Assembly (NCBI GenBank): GCA_963653155.1
Contig: CAVJWR010000038.1
Coordinates: forward strand, 1 to 27,203
Source of the DNA: UBA1731 sp963653155
GTDB lineage: Bacteria; Verrucomicrobiota; Kiritimatiellia; RFP12; UBA1067
Direction: 5' to 3'
Length of the DNA: 27,203 bases
Below the pieces are notes generated by a model that saw only the letters and a program-made list of their open reading frames with translations, had not been told where the DNA came from and searched no databases. How positions within the stretch are numbered: the stretch's first letter is position 1; the number at the start of each line of letters is the position of its first letter. The position numbers were made by a program, and so were the translations under genes. Shown one piece after another: positions 19,401 through 25,196 of this stretch.

Positions 19401-19854
19401 TCGATCCGCTGCCTGCCGGAAAATACGCAGTGCTCAACCTGAACCGATTCATGAATGCCGATGGCCCCGCTCCCGAAATGGGGCTGCACGACACGCAGTG
19501 CCTCAGGATGATCTGGCCNNNNNNNNNNGGCCGGGCCTGAAGTCCACGGACGCCGGATCGTCGCACAACCTCGGATGCAACTACAAGCGTACGCGCTTTG
19601 GCCGTCCTGGCGGGCCGGCCAACTTCAAGTGGGACTATCCTTGGCATCCCGGCACATCGTATCCGTATCCGGTGATTCGTGTCGCCGAATACCCGGCGGC
19701 GGATGGCATACAGTTCCGCTCATGGAGCAATACCGAGACGGCGGAGATAGCCGCCGTACTCGTTGTGCCCGATCCGTCCCGCGACTTGCGCTTTGAGCTC
19801 ACGAAGGTGCTCTGCGGACTGAATTGCGATCCGTGGCGCATTGCGGAGGAATAG
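13469..19854 (+). CDS. Giant secreted multidomain protein: GH28 polygalacturonase-type, LamG-like and transglutaminase-like domains (interrupted by N gap)
   Basis: ATG 13469 has a GAGGAG site and begins a clear signal peptide ending near AAAGVRAE. Residues about 35-430 form a GH28 right-handed helix, opening with FPITAYGAKEDGKPVTEAI. Its active-site groups are NTDGLD (Asp228), TDDTYTIKSG (Asp249-Asp250) and GHTLLAIGSE (His283). A linker with an Ig-like segment follows (about 550-660). Residues about 1,150-1,360 are a concanavalin/LamG-type lectin domain (GTVESWLKSD, KWCHLAMQWTPGDVAEVFVDG). Residues about 1,500-1,620 resemble a transglutaminase fold: YCGFECGPLNN (Cys1534 or Cys1538), GHSFQQVFYGGK (His1565) and HIYDVS (Asp1580). 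The last 500 residues are beta-rich and unassigned. After the gap at 19519-19528 the frame resumes and ends at 19854, giving about 2,130 residues in all. GH28 activity on galacturonan backbones is likely; the role of the other domains is inferred. Confidence 0.8.
19519..19528. other. Assembly gap (10 N)
   Basis: The Ns fall near the C-terminus of the giant GH28 protein. The frames before and after require a true length of 2 mod 3, so ten is a placeholder. Confidence 0.95.
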
Positions 19855-19869
19855 GCTTGATGGTATAAT
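19841..19869 (+). promoter_or_regulatory. Sigma-70-like promoter of ruvB, short-leader
   Basis: TTGCGG (19841-19846), a 17-base spacer and TATAAT (19864-19869) preceded by TGG, an extended -10. The -10 ends 12 bases before the ATG at 19882, so the leader should be about 5 bases. The -35 lies inside the end of the GH28 gene. Confidence 0.75.
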
Positions 19870-19881
19870 TCCCGGCCATTC

Positions 19882-20874
19882 ATGGACACTACCCGTACAA
19901 GCGAGACACTGAATCGGCGGAATGCGGCATTCGACAACCGCCTGAGACCTTCCGAATTCGCCGAATTTGTCGGCCAGCAGAAGATTCGCGATAGGCTCAT
20001 GCTGGCGGTTCAGGCTGCAAAGGAGCGTGGCGAGACTCTTGACCATGTGCTGTTTTCGGGGCCGCCCGGCCTTGGCAAGACGACGCTTTCGTACATCCTC
20101 GGCGAAGCTATGGGCGTACGGGTGAAGACGACTTCGGGTCCAGTGCTCACGAAACCGGCAGACCTTGCCGGGTTGCTTACGTCCTTGGAGGCTGGCGATA
20201 TCGTATTCATAGACGAGATACACCGCATGGCGAAGACGGTAGAGGAGTACCTTTACTCGGCGATGGAGGATTTCGCCATCGACATCATGATTGACCAGGG
20301 GCCGAATGCCCGTAGCGTACGGCTTGAGCTGCCGCGCTTCACCCTTGTGGGCGCGACGACGCGGATAGGGCTTATCGCCGCCCCACTGCGTGCGCGGTTC
20401 GGCCTTGTGAACCGTCTTGACTATTACATGCCAGAAGATCTTGCCGAAATCGTGAAGCGCTCGGCCGTCAGGCTTGGCGTGGATGTAGATGACGCGGGCG
20501 CAATCGAGATAGCGCATCGCTCGCGGGGTACTCCGCGAATTGCGAACAACCTTCTGAGGCGGGTGCGCGACTATGCGCAGGTACGTGCCGGCAACCGCAT
20601 AACTGGCGATGTGGCCAGGGATTCGCTTGAATTGCTTGAGATTGATCCGCATGGGCTTGACGAGATGGATATCAGGATCCTTGAGACGATATGCGTGAAG
20701 TTCAACGGCGGGCCTGTCGGGCTCTCCACCATCGCAGTGTCGGTAGGGGAGGAGCCTGACACCGTGGAGGAAGCCTATGAGCCGTTCCTGATAATGGAAG
20801 GGTATCTGGAGCGTACCCCGAAGGGACGGCAGGCGACAAACCTCGCCTTTAGCCGTCTCGGCATCCGGCGGTGA
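19882..20874 (+). CDS. ruvB: Holliday junction branch migration ATPase RuvB
   Basis: The 330-residue protein has the normal RuvB length and domain order. It has Walker A GPPGLGKTT (residues 60-68), Walker B IVFIDEIH with Asp110-Glu111, sensor 1 GATTRIG, and LRARFGLVNRL, where the family usually reads LRDRFG. A C-terminal winged-helix domain ends in EGYLERTPKGRQAT. RuvB hexamers drive branch migration at Holliday junctions together with RuvA, and RuvC then cuts. Neither ruvA nor ruvC is next to it here, unlike in many genomes. No Shine-Dalgarno precedes ATG 19882; instead a strong promoter sits directly upstream, so the mRNA is probably leaderless or nearly so. ATA isoleucine codons are common, as in the rest of the right side of the window. 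Confidence 0.97.
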   Translation: MDTTRTSETLNRRNAAFDNRLRPSEFAEFVGQQKIRDRLMLAVQAAKERGETLDHVLFSGPPGLGKTTLSYILGEAMGVRVKTTSGPVLTKPADLAGLLTSLEAGDIVFIDEIHRMAKTVEEYLYSAMEDFAIDIMIDQGPNARSVRLELPRFTLVGATTRIGLIAAPLRARFGLVNRLDYYMPEDLAEIVKRSAVRLGVDVDDAGAIEIAHRSRGTPRIANNLLRRVRDYAQVRAGNRITGDVARDSLELLEIDPHGLDEMDIRILETICVKFNGGPVGLSTIAVSVGEEPDTVEEAYEPFLIMEGYLERTPKGRQATNLAFSRLGIRR

Positions 20875-20885
20875 AGCGTCCAAGG

Positions 20886-20914
20886 TTGCCTCGCGAGGCC
20901 TTATTTGGTACAAT
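20886..20914 (+). promoter_or_regulatory. Sigma-70-like promoter of the lptF/G-type gene, short-leader
   Basis: TTGCCT (20886-20891), a 17-base spacer and TACAAT (20909-20914) preceded by TGG. The ATG is at 20927, giving a leader of about 6 bases. A perfect palindrome GCCTCGCGAGGC (20888-20899) overlaps the -35 and could be an operator or a chance feature. Confidence 0.7.
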
Positions 20915-20926
20915 CCCCCGCATTTG

Positions 20927-22042
20927 ATGAAGACACTCCATCGATATATCTTCGGGTCGTTTTTCACGTCCTTCCTGCTGGCGTTTCTCGTGCTGTCGTT
21001 TGTCTTGACGATCAGCCTGATGGTGCAGATCGTCGGCTACATACTCTCCGGCATTCCGCTTGAGCTTGTAGGCAGGTTCGCGCTCGTGTGCTTCCCCGAG
21101 ACGATGCAGTGGACGATCCCGCTTGCGCTGCTCGTGTCTTCCGTGCTTGTCTTCTCAAGGATGTCCGCAGACTCCGAAATCGCGGCGATGCGCGCATGCG
21201 GCGTGAACCTCCTTTCCGTGATGCGCTATCCCATGCTGTTCGCCGTCGCGATGACGGCGCTTGGCCTTTTCATAAACAACGAGATAGCCCCGCGTGGCCG
21301 GGAGGTGCGCCGCAACCTCGCAAAGCGCATATCGGTGGGATCAGGGCTTGAGCTTTTCGAGCCGGGGCGGGTGATAGACGATTTTCCGAAGGCCAAGATA
21401 TATTTCGAGTCCAAGGAGGGGAATTGGCTGCACAATCTCATCGTGATAGATTATTCCAACAAGAAGTTCGTTCGGGAGATCAAGGCCAAGAAGGCCCTTG
21501 TCACGAGCGAGGGCCGGGACATATGCCTTGACCTGCACGACATCACCGTGGATCCGCTTGACGAGCAGCATCCCGGAAGCGCAAGCCTTTCGCGCTACCA
21601 GCACAGGGTTGTGGATGCGCTGAAGGATGCCAAGTACAGGCGCAAGGACAAGGACTTCTGCTTCTTCGAGATGCTGGGGGCGATAAGAAACGCGAAGGCG
21701 GCTGTCGAAAAGGCGAAGGGTTCGAGCCAGAAGGGCTCCGAAAAGTATCTCGCCAAGCGGTACCTGAGCAATCTCCAGACCGAGTTCCAGAAGCGGTGGG
21801 TGTTCGCGTTCGCTTCCGTGTGCTTTGTCCTCGTGGGCATTCCGCTCGGCATACTCGCACAGCGCAAGGAGAGTTCCATCGGAATGGCCATCTCCATCGT
21901 GGTGGCGCTTTCATACTACCTTGTCGTGATACTGATGTCGAACCTTTCGAAGAACTTCCGGGCACAGCCGGAGTTCCTAATATGGATTCCGGTTTTGGCG
22001 TGCCTGGCGTTCGCCTCGTATCTTGTACCGAAAAAACTTTAG
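20927..22042 (+). CDS. LptF/LptG family LPS export permease (YjgP/YjgQ)
   Basis: The start is ATG 20927; the TTG three bases earlier is possible but less likely. The 371-residue protein has the six-helix layout of LptF/LptG: one helix near residues 12-35, two more between about 55 and 118, a central soluble beta domain (about 130-270) and three helices at the C-terminus. Family signatures include ETMQWTIPLALLVSSVLVFSRMSADSEIAAMRACGV and the late VLVGIPLGILAQRKESSIG. With LptB it would form the ABC transporter that extracts LPS from the inner membrane. Only one such gene is present here, and sequence alone does not separate LptF from LptG. It is 12 bases before lpxA, whose ribosome site overlaps its stop, so the two form an envelope operon. 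Confidence 0.88.
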   Translation: MKTLHRYIFGSFFTSFLLAFLVLSFVLTISLMVQIVGYILSGIPLELVGRFALVCFPETMQWTIPLALLVSSVLVFSRMSADSEIAAMRACGVNLLSVMRYPMLFAVAMTALGLFINNEIAPRGREVRRNLAKRISVGSGLELFEPGRVIDDFPKAKIYFESKEGNWLHNLIVIDYSNKKFVREIKAKKALVTSEGRDICLDLHDITVDPLDEQHPGSASLSRYQHRVVDALKDAKYRRKDKDFCFFEMLGAIRNAKAAVEKAKGSSQKGSEKYLAKRYLSNLQTEFQKRWVFAFASVCFVLVGIPLGILAQRKESSIGMAISIVVALSYYLVVILMSNLSKNFRAQPEFLIWIPVLACLAFASYLVPKKL

Positions 22043-22054
22043 GAGAAATTTGGC

Positions 22055-22837
22055 ATGGCAATTGAAATACACCCTACGGCGATGGTGAGCGCGGATGCCC
22101 AGCTGGGCGACGGCGTGAAGGTCGGGCCCTATGCGACCATAGGCGCAAACGCAAAGATAGGCGCGGGAACGACCGTCGGCCAGGGCGCGATAATTGACGG
22201 GCATACGACGATCGGAGAGGCCTGCCAGATATTTCCGTATGCCCTGATAGGGATGAAGACGCAGGATCTCAAGTACCAGGAGGGGTCTGTGTCGTACGTG
22301 GAGATCGGGGATCGCACGGTCATTCGCGAGTTCGCCACGGTACACCTCGGCACGAAGGATGGTGAGAAGACCGTGATAGGCTCCGACTGCCTTTTTATGG
22401 CGTATTGCCATGCCGCGCATGGCGTCATCCTCGGAAACCACGTGATCTGCTCGAACTCCGTGCAGCTCGCCGGCGATGTGCATCTTCAGGACTGGTCCAT
22501 CGTAGGCGGGTGCGCGGCGGCGCACCAGTTCTGCAGCGTTGGCCGCCACGCCATGGTGGGAGGGATGTCCAAGATCCGCCAGGACTTCCCGCCATTCATG
22601 CTTGGCGACATGGTGGAGGGTTCTCTGAAGGTGATCGGACCGAATGTGGTTGGCCTTACGCGGCGAGGCTTTTCGCGCGACGTGATATCCGCGCTCAAGG
22701 AGGCTTTCAGGTTCATATACCATTCGGGACTGAACCGTTCCCAGGCCCTTGAAAGGGTGGAGAATGACGTAGAGCAGTTTGACGAGGTGAAGGAACTCGT
22801 CCAGTTCTACCGCAATTCGACGCGTGGAGTGAGCTGA
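22055..22837 (+). CDS. lpxA: Acyl-ACP--UDP-N-acetylglucosamine O-acyltransferase LpxA
   Basis: This 260-residue left-handed beta-helix enzyme catalyses the first step of lipid A synthesis. Hexapeptide repeats run from residue 5 (IHPTAMVSADAQLGDGVKVGPYATIG) to about 180. The catalytic region AYCHAAHG has two histidines, of which His122 corresponds to the E. coli catalytic His125. GCAAAHQFCSVGRHAMVGG and a C-terminal helical domain (DVISALKEAFRFIY, then EFYR-like QFYRNS) are typical. The length is normal. AGGAG at 22041-22045 gives good spacing to ATG 22055. It follows the LptF/G-type permease, so synthesis and transport of LPS are encoded together. Its usual neighbours lpxD, fabZ and lpxB are not in the window. 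Confidence 0.95.
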   Translation: MAIEIHPTAMVSADAQLGDGVKVGPYATIGANAKIGAGTTVGQGAIIDGHTTIGEACQIFPYALIGMKTQDLKYQEGSVSYVEIGDRTVIREFATVHLGTKDGEKTVIGSDCLFMAYCHAAHGVILGNHVICSNSVQLAGDVHLQDWSIVGGCAAAHQFCSVGRHAMVGGMSKIRQDFPPFMLGDMVEGSLKVIGPNVVGLTRRGFSRDVISALKEAFRFIYHSGLNRSQALERVENDVEQFDEVKELVQFYRNSTRGVS

Positions 22838-22887
22838 GGTTTGGCGAGAGCCGATTGGATTTTCAAAACGAAAGGAATGATGGAAAG

Positions 22888-24045
22888 ATGAAGATTAGAG
22901 TTGGATTTCTGTGCTGCATCGTGGCGGTGGTGGCGTCAAGCGCCTTCGCGCTACAGGTGAACGTGGTGAAGCAGGGCGCCACGAAGGTCACCGTATCGGT
23001 TCAGGTCGGCGGCAGCCCGGACTACGTGAAGACCCTGAAGAAAAACCTTGAGCTTTCTGGCTGGTTCAAGGTGGCACCGTCCGGATCCATTTCCGTGACG
23101 GGCACGGCCGGAGGGACGGTCACGGCGACTGGTCGCGGTCGTACGATCTCGTCAAACGAGGCGTTCTCCGACGCGGCAGGTGCGAGGATGGCGGCGCGAA
23201 AGATGTCCGATGCGATAGTGAACGGCTTCTCCGACGGCGGCAAGGGCTTCGCGACGAAGCGCATCGCCTACGTGAACCGCAAGGGTTCTGACAACGCAGA
23301 GCTTTACATGTGCTATCCCGACGGGTGGGACATGAGGCAGATAACGAGTGACGGTCGGGCGGCGATCGGCCCTCGCTGGGCATTCAACGGGAAGGACATC
23401 TACTACACTGGCTTCATCCACGAGAAGCAGCTCTCCTACAGGATCAACGTGGAGACGGAGCAACGCGAATGCCTCGGATTCTTCAAGAACGGCGCCTCTG
23501 GGGCGGTTGCATCGCCAGATGGGCGTTCCGTGGCGATCATCCTTTCCTACCAGGGCAATCCCGAGCTGTACATCATGGATCTCGCCTCGCGCAAGATCAA
23601 GCGCATGACGGAGACGCCGGCGGCGGTGGAGTCCAGCCCATGCTGGAGTCCCGATGGCCGCAAGATCGCCTATGTCTCCGACCAGACCCGCAACCCGCAG
23701 GTGTACATCTGCGACGTGGCCACGCGCAAGTCAACGCGCTACACCACGAAGGGGCGGCAGAATACACATCCCGACTGGGCGCCGAACGGCAGGCTCTGCT
23801 GGTCTTCGCTTCAGTCCGGACAGTGGTGCATCATGGCTTCCGAGCCGAACGGCGGCGAATCGTCGGCACGGATGGTCACGTCCCCCGGCACTTGGCAGGA
23901 TCCGTCATGGGCGGCGGACGGTAGGCACATCGTGGCCTCCCGCGACAATGCGCTATTTATCGTGGACGCCGATCCCGATGGCGACAAGCCCGTCCAGATA
24001 TTCTACAACAAGGGCAATTGGATGAACCCGGCGTTCAGCAAGTGA
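22888..24045 (+). CDS. tolB: Tol-Pal system periplasmic protein TolB
   Basis: ATG 22888 starts a clear signal peptide (MKIRVGFLCCIVAVVASSAFA); the same frame opens earlier at a TTG (22855), but that gives an unlikely charged N-terminus. The 385-residue product has a small N-terminal alpha/beta domain (about 22-130) with the pattern YVKTLKKNLELSGWFKV. A six-bladed beta-propeller of WD40-like TolB repeats follows, for example RIAYVNRKGSDNAELYMCY, ASPDGRSVAIILSYQGNPEL and SPDGRKIAYVSDQTRNPQVY. TolB links Pal in the outer membrane to the inner-membrane TolQRA complex during cell division. The pal and tolQRA genes are not in the window. It starts 50 bases after lpxA. A GGAAAG sits directly against the ATG and an AAAGGA 11 bases before it. 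Confidence 0.88.
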   Translation: MKIRVGFLCCIVAVVASSAFALQVNVVKQGATKVTVSVQVGGSPDYVKTLKKNLELSGWFKVAPSGSISVTGTAGGTVTATGRGRTISSNEAFSDAAGARMAARKMSDAIVNGFSDGGKGFATKRIAYVNRKGSDNAELYMCYPDGWDMRQITSDGRAAIGPRWAFNGKDIYYTGFIHEKQLSYRINVETEQRECLGFFKNGASGAVASPDGRSVAIILSYQGNPELYIMDLASRKIKRMTETPAAVESSPCWSPDGRKIAYVSDQTRNPQVYICDVATRKSTRYTTKGRQNTHPDWAPNGRLCWSSLQSGQWCIMASEPNGGESSARMVTSPGTWQDPSWAADGRHIVASRDNALFIVDADPDGDKPVQIFYNKGNWMNPAFSK

Positions 24046-24052
24046 CGCCGCC

Positions 24053-24081
24053 TTGAAATCGCCGCCCCGTTGCGCTATAAT
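24053..24081 (+). promoter_or_regulatory. Sigma-70-like promoter of lepB, leaderless
   Basis: TTGAAA (24053-24058), a 17-base spacer and a perfect TATAAT (24076-24081). The ATG at 24090 follows after 8 bases, so transcription should start at or within 1-2 bases of the ATG. Confidence 0.8.
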
Positions 24082-24089
24082 GAGACGAA

Positions 24090-25163
24090 ATGTTTTACCT
24101 TCCCTTTTCACGTGAGGCCAGACGGCGCAAGGAAATGAAGGCGACGCTTGCCGCCGCCAGGGTCTTTGTGCTGTCGCATGAGGACCTTCCCGACTATCGG
24201 GAGGGACGGTTCTCCGCGCAGTTTTCCGCGCTAAACGAAGCCTGGGCAGGCAAGGATGCTGACCGTTGCGCGGAGCTGCTGGGCGAGCTTGATCCGCCGA
24301 AGAGCTTTGCCGCCGGGCGGGAGTGGCTTGACATCCTTGTGGTGTCGATCTCCGTGGCGATGGCGTTCCGCGCATACTTCTACCAGCCGTTCAACATCCC
24401 CACAGGCTCCATGCGCCCCACGCTTTACGGCAACTGGTCCGAGCGGAAGAACCCGCAGGACGCGACGGTCTGGGACCGTACCCCGGTGCTCAGGCAGCTG
24501 AAGTGGCTCGTGTCTGGCGAAACGTTCGTCGATTTCCGCGCACCGTGTTCGGGTACTCTTGTCGTGCGGCCGGACAACAACGGCCACTTCATCGTGTGCG
24601 TTGCGGCGAAGCCCGACGTTACGGAAAAGATACCCACGGATGCCTTCATCGAGAACACGGGGCGGCTTATCGGCGGGAAGGGGCATGGCGACCACGTCGT
24701 TGCCGGCGAGCGCATCTGGTGCGGATATCGCCGCATCGGGGATTTCCTTTTCGTGAACCGCTGGCTGTGGAACTTCCGCCATCCGCGTGTCGGGGACGTG
24801 ATGATATTCTCCACGACCGGCATCAAAAACCTCGTACAGGGCACGCATTACATAAAGCGCATGTGCGGCACTCCAGGCGATACCGTGCAGATCGCGAAGC
24901 CGTACCTGATCGTAAACGGGGTGAAGATGGAGTCCGTGAGGCCGAAAGACTGCCCTCCGTTCGATCCCGGACCATACGCGAACAAGTCTGACGTGTCCGG
25001 CGAGGTGAAGCTTGGGCCGGGCGAGTATTTCGCGTGCGGCGACAACAGTCCCGCGAGCTACGACAGCAGGTATTGGGGGACGGTGCCGGCTAAGAATCTG
25101 CGTGGAGTTGCCGCCGGCGTGTTCTGGCCGTTTGCGAGCAGGCATTTCGGTCCGGTGAAATGA
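24090..25163 (+). CDS. lepB: Signal peptidase I (LepB/SipS type)
   Basis: The 357-residue protein is a type I signal peptidase that removes signal peptides from exported proteins. After a charged N-terminal region of about 78 residues there is one membrane segment (about 79-97, LDILVVSISVAMAFRAYFY). FNIPTGSMRPTL follows with nucleophile Ser107. The general base is Lys256 in THYIKRMCGTPGD, and GDNSPASYDSRYWGTVP is the conserved late motif. The stretch between Ser and Lys is long (about 150 residues), containing an insertion around residues 140-215. Such insertions occur in larger signal peptidases of this group of phyla. The N-terminal 78 residues, with a run of alternating charges, resemble no known domain to me. 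No Shine-Dalgarno precedes the ATG, but an ideal promoter does. Confidence 0.93.
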   Translation: MFYLPFSREARRRKEMKATLAAARVFVLSHEDLPDYREGRFSAQFSALNEAWAGKDADRCAELLGELDPPKSFAAGREWLDILVVSISVAMAFRAYFYQPFNIPTGSMRPTLYGNWSERKNPQDATVWDRTPVLRQLKWLVSGETFVDFRAPCSGTLVVRPDNNGHFIVCVAAKPDVTEKIPTDAFIENTGRLIGGKGHGDHVVAGERIWCGYRRIGDFLFVNRWLWNFRHPRVGDVMIFSTTGIKNLVQGTHYIKRMCGTPGDTVQIAKPYLIVNGVKMESVRPKDCPPFDPGPYANKSDVSGEVKLGPGEYFACGDNSPASYDSRYWGTVPAKNLRGVAAGVFWPFASRHFGPVK

Positions 25164-25182
25164 CGGACAGTTTGGAGTTTGT

Positions 25183-25188
25183 AAGGAG
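25183..25188 (+). promoter_or_regulatory. Ribosome binding site of the kinase gene
   Basis: AAGGAG lies 8 bases before ATG 25197 and fixes that start. It contrasts with the leader-poor genes just upstream. Confidence 0.75.
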
Positions 25189-25196
25189 ACAGAGTT

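Noticed and set aside
18089..19489. Long open frame on the - strand (466 codons)
   Set aside because: It is antisense to the GH28 protein C-terminus, with no ribosome site or domain pattern.
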